Origin: Methylobacterium nodulans ORS 2060
GTDB taxonomy: Bacteria > Pseudomonadota > Alphaproteobacteria > Rhizobiales > Beijerinckiaceae
NCBI RefSeq assembly: GCF_000022085.1
Contig: NC_011894.1
Span: forward strand, 2,445,501-2,509,500
Reading direction: 5' to 3'
Length of the DNA stretch: 64,000 nucleotides
Under the pieces are notes generated by a model, which saw only the letters and a list, made by a program, of their open reading frames with translations, did no database searches and had not been told where the DNA came from. Positions 43,012 to 51,773 of this stretch are shown in pieces (within the stretch, counting starts at the first letter, position 1; each line of letters begins with the position of its first letter). The position numbers were made by a program, and so were the translations under genes.

Positions 43012-43500
43012 ATGATTCCGAACTCCTCTCTGGCCAGGCCGCGGCGCCTCCGCGTCGCGATCGCCGCTGCCCTGCTCATCGGCGCCGGGACGGCCCTGCC
43101 CGCCGTTGCGGCGAACGACCTTCCGCCCCCGACGGCGGGCGGCGATGTCATGCCGCCCGTGAAGGTGACCATCACGTCCGAGAACGGCGCGGCCAAATGC
43201 GATCCGGCGGAATTGCGCCTGCCCGCCAACAGCAACGTCGCGCTCCAGGTGACCAACCAGTCCGATGCGCGCGTCACCATCACGGCGCCGCAGATCTTCC
43301 AGAACAAGAACGTCCTGCACCACGACGGCGACGTGGTCCACGTCGCGAGCAACGACGGGTACCTGATCAAGGCCAGGGGCACGGGCGAGATCCGGATCCG
43401 GACCATCGCGCCCGGCCAGTATACCTATGGCTGCACCAGCATCACCGAGCAGAGCAAGCCGTTCGAAGGCAAGCTGACCCTGGTCGATCCGGCCCGCTGA
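43012..43500 (+). CDS. Exported cupredoxin-fold protein
   Basis: This 162-residue protein has a basic signal peptide (ARPRRLRVAIAAALLIGAGT, cut near AVAA) and a single cupredoxin-like domain with DPAELRLPANSNVALQVTNQ and IAPGQYTYGCTSITEQSKPF. One Cys is present where copper proteins have one, but the His and Met that usually follow are absent. A role in copper handling or redox is uncertain. Confidence 0.7.
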   Translation: MIPNSSLARPRRLRVAIAAALLIGAGTALPAVAANDLPPPTAGGDVMPPVKVTITSENGAAKCDPAELRLPANSNVALQVTNQSDARVTITAPQIFQNKNVLHHDGDVVHVASNDGYLIKARGTGEIRIRTIAPGQYTYGCTSITEQSKPFEGKLTLVDPAR

Positions 43501-43539
43501 GGCAGGGCCGCCCTCCGGGGATCGCCCGCCTCCCGACCG

Positions 43540-44010
43540 TCAGGGCTCCTCCTCGTCCGGGCGCGACAGGCCGAACCGGTTGAGAAACCGGAGCAGCACG
43601 AGCACGACCAGGCACAATCCCATCGCAACGGCGAGCAGCATGAACTGGGCCGCGCCCGCCACGATCCCGGCCGAGGCCGCAAACCAGATGCTCGCCGCCG
43701 TGGTCAGGTTCTTCACGCTGCGCCGCGCGACGAAGATCATTCCGGCTGCGATGAAGCCGATCGCCTGCGCCAGGCCCTGGATCACCCGGAGCGGATCCGC
43801 CTCGCCGCCCTGTTCGCGCACCGTCGCATAGAGGCTGAGCGCCGAGGTGGTGATCAGAGCCGAGCTGAGGCTGACGAGCGCATGCGTGCGCAGGCCGGCA
43901 TCCTTGCCGCGCATCTCCCGCTCGATCCCGAGCAGCAGGCCGCACAGCGTCGCCGCCCCCAGCCTCAGGAGCACGTCCGCGAGCGGAAGGGCGGTCGCGT
44001 CCGGCAGCAT
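43540..44010 (-). CDS. MgtC/SapB family membrane protein
   Basis: This 156-residue protein has about four helices. LLRLGAATLCGLLLGIERE, GKDAGLRTHALVSLSSALIT and AIGFIAAGMIFVARRSVKNL are typical MgtC/SapB motifs; AASIWFAASAGIVAGA follows. Members aid growth at low magnesium or in acid. It is shorter than MgtC of Salmonella because it lacks the C-terminal ACT-like domain. Confidence 0.85.
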   Translation of the reverse strand: MLPDATALPLADVLLRLGAATLCGLLLGIEREMRGKDAGLRTHALVSLSSALITTSALSLYATVREQGGEADPLRVIQGLAQAIGFIAAGMIFVARRSVKNLTTAASIWFAASAGIVAGAAQFMLLAVAMGLCLVVLVLLRFLNRFGLSRPDEEEP

Positions 44011-44269
44011 CAGGGGCCGCGCCCCGGCCCGGGATCCGCGCCCGGAACGACGACCGGGACCGCCGCGCCGGTCCGGCGCCGCGGCCAGGGCGCGGTGATG
44101 AGATCGTGTTGCGGGAGCATCGATCGGCCTCCGCCGGGCGCTGCGCAGCCTGATTGTCTGTCGGATGCTTCTATAAGCGTTCGGCAGGCACGGGGCACCC
44201 GCCGGGGCGGGCCTCGTCTGGGCCGGGTGCTGTTCGGGCTGACGCCGAGCAACGCGCCCCCCAGGGGGC

Positions 44270-44291
44270 CTGACGCCCGCGCGGGCGTCAG
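44270..44291. terminator. Perfect palindrome at the end of the methyltransferase gene
   Basis: CTGACGCCCGC and GCGGGCGTCAG (22 bases, 44270-44291) cover the stop codon of the reverse gene at 44288. It is a likely terminator stem, though with no T run and no loop in the perfect form. Confidence 0.5.
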
Positions 44292-45550
44292 ACCGCCGCG
44301 GGGACGAGAAAGGCCGCCTCGCGCTCCCGCAGGCGGGCCTCCGCGGCGGCGATGTAGTCCCGGGTGAGCGGCACCACGTCGTTGCGCCGGGCGAGCTGGA
44401 TCTGGAACACCACCAAGTCCTCGTAGCGGAAAGCGGCCTCGCAGCCGGCGAGGTACCAGTCCCACATCCGGCAGAAGCGCTCGCCGTAGAGGGCGAGCGC
44501 CGTGTCCCGCTGCGCCTGGAACCGCTCCCGCCACGCATCCAGGGTGCGGGCGTAATGCAGCCGGAGCACCTCGATGTCGGTCACCATCAGCCCCGAATGC
44601 TCGATCGCCGGCGCCATCTCGGACAGGGTCGGGAGATGTCCGCCCGGGAAGATGTAGCGGGTGATCCAGGGATTGGTCGGATAGGGCGCCCCCGTGCGGC
44701 CGATCGTGTGCAGGAGCATCACGCCATCCTCCGCGAGCCGCTCGCGGGCGATGCGGAAGAATCGGGCGTAGTCCGCCCGCCCCACATGCTCGAACATGCC
44801 CACCGAGACGATCCGGTCGAAGGTCCCTTGCGTCCGGCGGAAATCCTCCAGTGCGAAGCGCACCCGGTCGGCGAGCCCCTGCACCTCGGCCTGGGCCCGC
44901 GCCCGCGCGAGCTGCTTGCTCGAGAGCGTGATGCCCCGCACGTCGTCGCAGCCGGCCACTGCCGCGAGGTAGAGGGCGAGGCTGCCCCAGCCGCAGCCGA
45001 TGTCGAGCACCCGCTGCCCGGGACCCGCCAGCAGCTTCGCCGCGATGTGGCGCATCTTGGCGCGCTGCGCGGTTTCGAGGTCGTCCGCGTCCGTCTCGAA
45101 ATAGGCGCAGGAATACTGCCACGCCCGATCGAGGAAGAGCGCGTAGAGCTGCTCGTCGAACTCGTAATGGTGGGAGACGTTGCGGCGAGCGCGTGTCGGC
45201 GTGTTGCGCAGGCCGACGCGCCGCAGGATCCGGCGCAGGGCCGCCATGGCGGTCATTGAGGGCAGCGGCACCTCGCCGTGCGTGCGGGCGAGAAGGACCC
45301 GCATGAGGTCGGGAAGCGTGCCGTTCTCCAGGACGATCCGGCCTTCGGTGTACAATTCCCCGAACTTGAGTTCGGGATCGAGGAGAAGGCTGCGGGCGGC
45401 CGCCCAGTCGCGCAGCCGCAGCGTGACCGATGGTCCGTCGCGGTCCCCGACCGTGAGGCGCCGGCCGTCTGCCGACACGATGGTGAGGTTGCCGGCCAGA
45501 TCGATCGACCGCAGCGCCCGGCCGAACAGACTTGGGATGAGAGCCGCCAT
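44288..45550 (-). CDS. Cyclopropane-fatty-acyl-phospholipid synthase family methyltransferase
   Basis: This 420-residue protein has the two-part layout of Cfa enzymes: an N-terminal lipid-binding part with LKFGELYTEGRIVLENGTLP and an SAM-dependent methyltransferase domain with VSHHYEFDEQLYALFLDRAW, VLDIGCGWGSLALYLA and VSVGMFEHVG. It should add a methylene group to unsaturated acyl chains of membrane lipids. The ATG at 45550 follows GGAG by eight bases; a GTG five codons earlier is an alternative. Confidence 0.9.
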   Translation of the reverse strand: MAALIPSLFGRALRSIDLAGNLTIVSADGRRLTVGDRDGPSVTLRLRDWAAARSLLLDPELKFGELYTEGRIVLENGTLPDLMRVLLARTHGEVPLPSMTAMAALRRILRRVGLRNTPTRARRNVSHHYEFDEQLYALFLDRAWQYSCAYFETDADDLETAQRAKMRHIAAKLLAGPGQRVLDIGCGWGSLALYLAAVAGCDDVRGITLSSKQLARARAQAEVQGLADRVRFALEDFRRTQGTFDRIVSVGMFEHVGRADYARFFRIARERLAEDGVMLLHTIGRTGAPYPTNPWITRYIFPGGHLPTLSEMAPAIEHSGLMVTDIEVLRLHYARTLDAWRERFQAQRDTALALYGERFCRMWDWYLAGCEAAFRYEDLVVFQIQLARRNDVVPLTRDYIAAAEARLREREAAFLVPAAV

Positions 45551-46032
45551 CGGAACGCTCCGCACAACGCCCTGCCCTCCGGCGCGCGCAAGCGCCCGGA
45601 GATGACATCCGGTGCTCCCTCAGGACGAACAACGCCACTCCGGCGAGTGGGTTGCGCGGCTTTCGCCGGCCCGCGGCGCGTCCTGGCCGATCGGCCGTTG
45701 AACGATCCGCTCCGCACCGTCGTTGTCGCGAGACCGCAGGCTCGACTGCAGCTTGCCGAGAGACGAGCGCCGATGCGGCAACCGCCATGGTCCACCCATC
45801 GGGGCTGATGGTGCCGGGGCCGGCCCTCCCCCGCTCGCGAGCGGAAACTCAGCCCTGCGCGGCCGAGCGGCCGGCATCTCACCGGCGATCCCGCCGCGCG
45901 CTTCGTCCCGCCGCCTGTTCGGCACACGCGGCACCTCGGCCTGACGGGCCCAGGCTGCGGTCGTGGCGAGATCGACCCTACGGACCCGCGAGGCCAGCCA
46001 GGGCCCACCCTCCGAAGCGACCGGGCCACGAC
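45551..46032. other. Stretch without a supported gene
   Basis: GC-rich frames occur but none shows a family or a convincing start. Confidence 0.4.
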
Positions 46033-46131
46033 GAGAGGGTCCGCTCCGGTCGGAACGGACCCTCCTCGCGAGATTGATCGTGCCGCATCGGGTGCGATGG
46101 ACCGGCATCCACGCGTCGCACCATGCTCGAG
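46033..46131. repeat. Degenerate composite palindromic repeat (units A and B)
   Basis: GAGGGTCCGCTCC and GGAACGGACCCTC form unit A (about 46035-46063). The next 60 bases, with TGCCGCATCGGGTGCGATGG and CGCACCATGCTCGAG, align with the B unit at 33018-33072. Confidence 0.65.
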
Positions 46132-46207
46132 GCGCGCGCAGCCCAGCGGCGATTGGTCGTGCTCGATGCGCCCGGGGCGCGTCGCGCCGATTCCGCCGGG
46201 ACGGGGC

Positions 46208-46564
46208 TCAGCGCCCGCTCGTGTAAGCCCGGCGCGGCGCCGTCCGCCCCGGCGCCGTCTCCTGGGCCACCGCCGGCATGCCGCCCCGGACGTGGCGAGG
46301 CTCCCAGCCGAAACAGTGGCTGGCCATGGCGGCCGTGTTGCCGAGCTTCATCTGCATCTCGCAGTCGCTGCGGAACGCATCCACTTGGCCGCAGATGAAC
46401 GGCACATTGGGGTTGTCGAGGGGCTTGCCCGTCGCGTCCTGCGGCAGGCACGAATATTTCGTTGCGTAGGTCACGCCGTCAGGCCGGCTCTGCGCCTGCG
46501 CGGCAGCGGGGAGAATCACCATGGTGGCGACGGCAGCGACCATGCATATCGACCGAAAGCACAT
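46208..46564 (-). CDS. Small exported cysteine-containing protein
   Basis: This 118-residue protein has a signal peptide (FRSICMVAAVATMVILPAAA, cut near QAQ). The mature part has Cys residues in YSCLPQD, FICGQVDAF, SDCEMQM and SHCFGWE, which may form two disulfides. AGGAG stands eight bases before the ATG at 46564. No family is recognised. Confidence 0.6.
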   Translation of the reverse strand: MCFRSICMVAAVATMVILPAAAQAQSRPDGVTYATKYSCLPQDATGKPLDNPNVPFICGQVDAFRSDCEMQMKLGNTAAMASHCFGWEPRHVRGGMPAVAQETAPGRTAPRRAYTSGR

Positions 46565-46665
46565 CAAATGCTCCTAAAGCGTGGCGAGTTGAAGGGTGGC
46601 GGCAAGAATGTCGATGATCAGCACGAGACCCAGCAGGATCCCGAACATGAGCACACGAGGTGAGA

Positions 46666-46782
46666 CTACCAAAGCTTCGAGATGCTCCTTATCTTGGCTC
46701 TCATCTCCAGCTGCGATTGAAGATGAGATGCGGCCTTGAGCAGGAGCAGAGCGCCCATAAATGCGCAGAATATTACCATCAT
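46666..46782 (-). CDS. Possible 38-residue membrane protein
   Basis: The frame MMVIFCAFMGALLLLKAASH continues LQSQLEMRAKIRSISKLW, one helix followed by a basic tail. A second hydrophobic frame follows at 46574-46648. They lie upstream of, and divergent to, the TetR gene and might be its targets. Evidence is limited to composition. Confidence 0.35.
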   Translation of the reverse strand: MMVIFCAFMGALLLLKAASHLQSQLEMRAKIRSISKLW

Positions 46783-46899
46783 CTTTGTCTCGTCTTTGTG
46801 CCGGGGCGTCTGCCATGGGCACCTGCCGCAGCCATGGGCGCGAGGTCCGGGCGGGGAGCGGGAGCGGAGTGCGGGCATGAACAGCGGTCATGGGCATAT

Positions 46900-46917
46900 A
46901 AACGATACGTACCGTTT
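46900..46917. promoter_or_regulatory. Candidate TetR operator
   Basis: AAACGATACGTACCGTTT is a palindrome at all but one base pair, in the AT-rich region 62 bases before the TetR start. Its size and form fit a TetR-family operator for autoregulation. Confidence 0.55.
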
Positions 46918-46979
46918 CTATTGCTGAATGGACCATCCACGCCGTGCCGTCAAGTGTTTCGTGTGGGAGTTGCCCCCGG

Positions 46980-47594
46980 ATGCCTGCGAGTTCGCCCCCG
47001 CCTTCCCGGACCTCGGTCGGCCCGGTCCGCAGCTCGGAAAGCCACGAGGCCATCCTGGCCGCCGCAAAGCAGGTCCTGCGCGAGCGCGGCTATGGCGGTT
47101 TCTCGATCGATGCGGTCGCCCGGCTCTCGAAGGCCTCCAAGCCGACGATCTACCGGCGCTGGCCCCAGAAGGCGGCGCTGATCATCGAGCTCTACGACCG
47201 CGAGACCGCCCACGTCCTGAACGTGCCGGATCTCGGTTCGGTCGCCGCGGAATTGATCGCGCTCGCGCGCAGCAACTGGGCGCTGTGGCGCGAGACCGCG
47301 GCCGGTGATGCAGTCCGCGGCATCATCGCCGAGGCGCAGACCGATCCGGAGGCCCTGCGTCGACTTCGCGACACGTTCATGCCGGACCGGCGACGCTTCG
47401 CCCGTCAGGTCTTCGGGCGTGGACAGCAGCGCGGCGAGATCCCGGCGAGCGCCAGCATCGAGACGGCCGTCGACATGTTCAACGGCTTCAACTGGTATCA
47501 CCTGTTGACGGACCAGATCCGCAAGACAGATGAACCCGCGATCGAATCGGCCGTCGAGATCCTGCTCGCCGGCCTGACCAGGTCCGGCGGATAG
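46980..47594 (+). CDS. TetR/AcrR family transcriptional regulator
   Basis: This 204-residue protein has an N-terminal helix-turn-helix (HEAILAAAKQVLRERGYGGF, then AVARLSKASKPTIYRRWPQK) and a C-terminal TetR_C-like ligand domain. The start at 46980 is preceded by GGGAG; an upstream in-frame ATG at 46944 is less likely. It may repress itself and the divergent small membrane genes through the dyad at 46900-46917. Confidence 0.88.
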   Translation: MPASSPPPSRTSVGPVRSSESHEAILAAAKQVLRERGYGGFSIDAVARLSKASKPTIYRRWPQKAALIIELYDRETAHVLNVPDLGSVAAELIALARSNWALWRETAAGDAVRGIIAEAQTDPEALRRLRDTFMPDRRRFARQVFGRGQQRGEIPASASIETAVDMFNGFNWYHLLTDQIRKTDEPAIESAVEILLAGLTRSGG

Positions 47595-48011
47595 GCTCGC
47601 GGATCCGGCTCGGTCACGGTGGGCATCCAGCTGCGCGCTGCCGCCCGACAGGTTGTGCGCAGATGCCCGCGCCCACCTTCGCGGCCGCCACGGCCGAGAT
47701 CGACGATGATCCGAGCAAAACCGTGCTTCGGCTCCCCCGCATTGCCGGCGAGCGGCCTCGGTATCCTCCTGCGCGAAGGACGTGGCGAAGCCTGACGAAC
47801 AGCCGCGGTTCGAGCCTTCGAGCCCGACTTGATGCCGATTTTCACTGCAGCCGAGGTGGGACCAGGCGGCCTGTGGAGGCAGGGGCGGCGGAACTCGGTG
47901 CGGAGGCTCCTCGGCTGCCGCCCCAGCCTCCCGCTTCGTTTGTATCGTCGTCGTTCACATCTGTCCGCCGGGCCAGGATGGACCATGTGTGCTCCCACGG
48001 GATGAGGGAGC
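47595..48011. other. Stretch without a supported gene
   Basis: No recognised family on either strand. The last 80 bases are the likely promoter region of the gene at 48012. Confidence 0.4.
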
Positions 48012-48224
48012 ATGATGGATACGTTCACGGTCACGATCGAGACGCCCGTCGGACCACTCTCCCTGCGTCGAGACACAGCCGAGGCGGCCATCGAGACAGG
48101 CCGCCTGATGCAGCGGGAGGGCGTCGGTCAGGTCTTCATCACGCCGCCGGGCGGTACACCGATGCCACTCGCGGATTTCGCCTCGGCCATTGTGAAGGAT
48201 CTCCCCGACTGGGATCCAGCCTGA
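48012..48224 (+). CDS. Small hypothetical protein
   Basis: This 70-residue protein begins MMDTFTVTIETPVGPLSLRR, with AAIETGRLMQREGVGQVFIT in the middle. It is predicted to mix strands and helix. GAGGGAG precedes the ATG. It resembles short uncharacterised Methylobacterium-type proteins; no function is known. Confidence 0.55.
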   Translation: MMDTFTVTIETPVGPLSLRRDTAEAAIETGRLMQREGVGQVFITPPGGTPMPLADFASAIVKDLPDWDPA

Positions 48225-48651
48225 GGCGGGATGCGACGTCCAGCACGTAAGAAAATCAGTCGTATCGACCGCACCAGCTGCTCTTGGCGATTTCGTTGCC
48301 GCCGTCACGCTGCCCTTCGGGCCCGATCCGGTCAGGCAGGGTTCCGTGACCGGCAGCCGGATCACGGCCCTGTCGGCCCGGCTGCTGCACGCCGACGCGG
48401 GTGGGCCCACTCGCGTCGACGGCGGGACTGTCCTGAAGCTCCGGGACATAACCGCACCGCCAAGATTGCAGAGACGGGCGCTCCACGGTTGCGTCGCCAT
48501 GTCGTGACGGGCAAGCCCGAGGCATCCCGTTCTCACGTGCGCAGGCGCACAGATTAATGTCAGATTAAGATCAAAAATCGCAGCATTCTCCGGGTTCGAA
48601 TTGGCTGATCCGGAAGATACAACTTCGACACAAGCCAGCAGGAGCCCCAAG
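48225..48651. other. Intergenic stretch before the leader-peptide gene
   Basis: No gene is supported. From about 48550 the DNA becomes AT-rich and contains the probable promoter of the gene at 48652. Confidence 0.4.
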
Positions 48652-48864
48652 ATGTTGGATGCATCGAATGAGATTCAGAAGATTTCTGCAGAAACCTGCG
48701 AGCTCACAGAGTCACAACTCGATCTCGTGAATGGCGGCTCGATCAACAGCGTCCTTACAGGCGTTGTCAATGCGGTTGCAAATGGAATTTCAGCTGGCAT
48801 CAAGGTAATCAACATGGATCAAAAGGAGACGTATACCGGGAAATATGGCAGCGTCACGTTCTGA
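48652..48864 (+). CDS. Double-glycine leader peptide, bacteriocin-like precursor
   Basis: This 70-residue precursor has a 29-residue leader ending ELTESQLDLVNGG, the pattern cleaved by C39-peptidase ABC exporters (acidic and hydrophobic positions before GG). The 41-residue core begins SINSVLTGVVNAVANGISAG, a small-residue-rich amphipathic helix with GxxxG-like spacing, and ends KYGSVTF. AGGAG stands before the ATG. No exporter or immunity gene is recognised nearby. Roles as bacteriocin or signal are possible; an ordinary small protein cannot be excluded. Confidence 0.62.
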   Translation: MLDASNEIQKISAETCELTESQLDLVNGGSINSVLTGVVNAVANGISAGIKVINMDQKETYTGKYGSVTF

Positions 48865-48958
48865 TCGCAGACCCGAAGTAGCGGTCGAACTCGCCGCTCC
48901 CGGACGGGTTCGACCGCCGGCATTCCGGCGCTGTGAGCGTCACATGATACTTCTTCAT
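48854..48958 (-). pseudogene. Possible IS630-type transposase N-terminal remnant
   Basis: The reverse frame starts MKKYHVTLTAPE, as do many IS630-family transposases, then loses similarity. A GGAGGGCGGAG ribosome site precedes it. It converges on the end of the leader-peptide gene. Confidence 0.35.
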
Positions 48959-49017
48959 CGCACGTCTCCGCCCTCCATCCAGGGATAACGCGAGACCCAT
49001 CAAACGACCCTGGCAGA

Positions 49018-49087
49018 GTACCAGAGCATCTTTCGACGAAGTGGACATCGGTTCGTCGAAGAAAATGCGGCAAAGCCAAAGATCTAG
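49018..49087. repeat. Palindromic repeat unit B, inverted, with tail
   Basis: AGAGCATCTTTCGACGAAG and GGTTCGTCGAAGAAAATGC are the paired arms, followed by CAAAGCCAAAGATCTAGAGC. This AT-richer version is the commonest form of the element in Rhizobiales. Confidence 0.75.
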
Positions 49088-49118
49088 AGCGGAGCGTCAT
49101 GGAAAGCGCGCGCTCGAG

Positions 49119-49724
49119 CTAACACGGATCCTGCGTGATACGGTGCAGGATGTATTCGACCCTCTCCTGCGCAGCCAAGACAGGCACACGCTCCACGTGG
49201 AAATCCAGATCGGAATACGCCTGCCAGAGAAGATGAGCAAGCTTGTCCCTCTCATTGACGCTTTCAACTCTCGCATAATCGACGGAATAGTTATCTAAGG
49301 GATCCAAATAGAAAACCTTTCTGTATCGAGCTGGTTTGATAAACTTCATGTATTTTTCTACAGGTATGCCATGCAATCTGAAGTAGGCTAGACTGTCAGG
49401 AACTCCACGATCAAAAAATATAATTTTCTCTTTCGGCAGATATTGCTCCGTTTCCAGCGAATTCATTAAAATGTCAACTTGAAAATTCTGCATGCTGGCG
49501 CGAATTTCCTGAATTTCTCGCCCTTTTCTCATTTCTCTATCTATATATTCTCGTGCGACCTCCGGCCTCACCCAGAATCCACGCCGAGATAGAAGTTCTA
49601 TAGTTGTCGACTTCCCACAGCAAGGTGGGCCCGTGATAACGTACCATTGGTTTTGGATTTCAGACACGCTCGTTCGGCTCCAAATGGTACCGCACTCTAC
49701 ATAAATTTCGCCTCGGCAGTCCAT
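49119..49724 (-). CDS. AAA-type P-loop ATPase/kinase (AAA_28-like), AT-rich
   Basis: This 201-residue protein has a Walker A motif ITGPPCCGKSTTIELLSRRG near residues 28-47, then RPEVAREYIDREMRKGREIQ, a Walker B-like IIFFDRGVPDSLAYF and a C-terminal basic region ending RVEYILHRITQDPC. The pattern fits small ATPases/kinases such as the AAA_28 group. The gene is visibly AT-richer than flanking DNA, as is the leader-peptide gene before it. Upstream in-frame codons lie in repeat C and are not likely to be coding. Confidence 0.75.
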   Translation of the reverse strand: MDCRGEIYVECGTIWSRTSVSEIQNQWYVITGPPCCGKSTTIELLSRRGFWVRPEVAREYIDREMRKGREIQEIRASMQNFQVDILMNSLETEQYLPKEKIIFFDRGVPDSLAYFRLHGIPVEKYMKFIKPARYRKVFYLDPLDNYSVDYARVESVNERDKLAHLLWQAYSDLDFHVERVPVLAAQERVEYILHRITQDPC

Positions 49725-49860
49725 CGTAGTGCTGCACGAAAGCTGTAGGGTTGAAATATGGACGGGGTGCCGCGACCTATGTGGCCGGATCGTCCGCCAC
49801 ATGCGGCCCCTGTCCAGGGGTACCCGCGAATGCATGGCACCAGCCGAGAGCTGCCCCATG

Positions 49861-49975
49861 ATCCCGACGGCCCGAGATGTGATGCATCGGGCCGTTGACC
49901 CATCTTGCGTTGTCGATGCCAAGCCGGAGGCTTTGTGGGGAAGCTTGGCAAAAGTTCGAAACCGAACCAACGGTC
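49861..49975 (-). repeat. Repeat C, copy 2
   Basis: This is the inverted copy of the repeat at 35319-35430. On the reverse strand it reads from GACCGTTGGTTCGG through CCAAGC ... GGCTTGG to GTCAACGGCCCG and a stem GGCCCG with CGGGCC. Confidence 0.7.
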
Positions 49976-50111
49976 CTTTTCAAGGCCCGTTGGGACGAGA
50001 CGGGTCCAGCTTGGTTCTACGACCATCTCCGCCGAGCATGGTCATGCATCCGGGAGAACGGGGCGAAGCTTTCATCGGACGGTTTTTCGACAGAGCCCAC
50101 CAGCGACACCT

Positions 50112-50845
50112 CTATCCGCGCCCCAGCTCTGCCTGCCGGTCTCGGATCGCCTCCCGGGTGTGGGCGACGGCGGTACCGAGCACGGAGGGCGACCCGTCAC
50201 TGGCGAGGACCTGATCCATCAGCGCAGCACTGACGAGCGCTCGCAATTCGCGTGACAGGGCCTCGAGCTCGGCCCGATCCGCAGCATCGGCCTCATCCGC
50301 GATCTCGATGAGACGCTTGACGAGGCGCCGCTCCCGCGCCGCGCGGCGGCGGTGTCCGTGGCTCACCGCGAGCGCCAGCCCCGACCCGGCGAGGCTCAGG
50401 CCAATGCCGCCGAGATAGAGATAGTTCTGCGACGTGTCGAAGAAGCTCTGGTCGCCGTTGGTGAGGTAGGCCGCCACGCCTGGGTGGACGGGCAGAAGCG
50501 GGGTCTTGTCGTCGAGGTCCGGCGCCTCGATGTGGCCGGCGAACGGGGTCGAGGCGGTCAGCATGGCCCGGGCGGTGAAAACCGACCGGGCAACGGCCGC
50601 CGCCACGATGTCGAGCATCGTGTGCGCGACGACGAGCCGGTAGGTCACCACGAGACTGTTGACGGTCTCGGCCGGCACCGCGGGCCAACCCCGGAAGGCG
50701 CCCACCGGCACCTCGACGGTCTCCAATCCCGGATAGCGCCGGTGGATCGCCTCACCCCTCGTCGAGGGCAATCAGGGTCGGCGTGCCTCGTCGCCCGCGC
50801 GACAGCCGCCACGGCCCGATGCTCCTGGATCGCCGGGCCGAGTGC
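50112..50845 (-). pseudogene. C-terminal half of a TAXI-type solute-binding membrane protein, frameshifted
   Basis: The long frame gives EAIHRRYPGLETVEVPVGAF, then SLVVTYRLVVAHTMLDIVAA and a late membrane helix (YLYLGGIGLSLAGSGLALAV), as in TRAP-associated TAXI proteins with a C-terminal anchor. Just upstream the other frame gives GTPTLIALDEG, and a third AVAAVARAT; single-base shifts near 50760 and 50800 join them. The first two thirds of the protein are absent here. A matching N-terminal half lies on the other strand at 56193-56723. Confidence 0.75.
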
Positions 50846-51234
50846 CCTAGATCCACCGATTTTCTTCCATGCGCACCCAGCCCGGTGCGGCGCTCGAGCC
50901 TCTGCCGGCTCGCGGGCCGAAATCCTGTGTCGAAATCAGATGTCCGGAAAAACGCTCCGAACCGGGCATTCAGCACACAGGCTGCGACCGTCCGGAACAG
51001 GTCAGCCCCGGTCACCGCAGGCGAAGGGGTAGAGGGCCGCTGTCTACCCGTAGCGGCCCCTTCATAGACAAGGTGACCGGGTTTCGACCCTGATGCGCCC
51101 CGCGCCACAGAGCCGGCAACCCCGCTCGGCCCCACCGTAGAGGGCTGTTTCGTTGCCGGGGACGTTGTGCTCTTCTGCGCTCTCTCCGAGGTCGCTCTGA
51201 GCCCGCCAGCTTCGGCTGCGCGGGCTCTTTTCGT
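50846..51234. other. Stretch without a supported gene
   Basis: No recognised coding features; the left edge is where the TAXI similarity ends. Confidence 0.4.
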
Positions 51235-51596
51235 CTCAAGCCTCATCCGGCCACGGCACGTCCCGCCCGACGACCTTGTAGTGGGCCGGCAGCGGGCTGG
51301 CAGATCCCATGCGCCAGCCGGCTTGGTATGGATCCGAGCGTGGATGCCCAGCGTGTCGCGCATCGCCCCGACCTCCCGCGAGCCGCAGGCCGGGCAGCAC
51401 AGCCGGAGCGCAAAGTCCGGGAAGGGCGGATCGGCCGGGAAGCGGTCGGTGATGACCGCGCTGTGGCCGCAGTCGATCACCTCGCAGTGGACGGCGGCCG
51501 TCCGGTCGCCCTCGGCGCGCAGTTCACCGATCGCCGACGGTGGATCTCCCGGCCATGCTCATCGTAGGCGCGGCGGGGCTTGCGGCGCTGTCTCAT
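51235..51596 (-). pseudogene. Small zinc-ribbon-like gene with two frameshifts
   Basis: The frame starts MRQRRKPRRAYDEHGREI, shifts by one base to PSAIGELRAEGDRTAAVHCE and VIDCGHSAVITDRFPADPPF with CPACGSREVGAM, then shifts again to MGSASPLPAHYKVVGRDVPW and PDEA. Read together this is one short conserved protein with a CxxC pair, common in Methylobacterium-like genomes. Single-base losses appear to have broken it. Confidence 0.6.
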
Positions 51597-51773
51597 GGAG
51601 AGAGGCATGCACGACGCCCGTTGCTGCAGGATTGCGTGCGACGGTCGCGCTTGAGGCGGCAGATGGCGCGTGATGGGCGGGTGTGCCCCAGCACGCCGTC
51701 CCAAAGCTCTGGTTGCGATGCTGATCTGGTCCTGGCGGGCCCTTCGCGGGCTGCTGCCTCACCGGAGTTGGCC

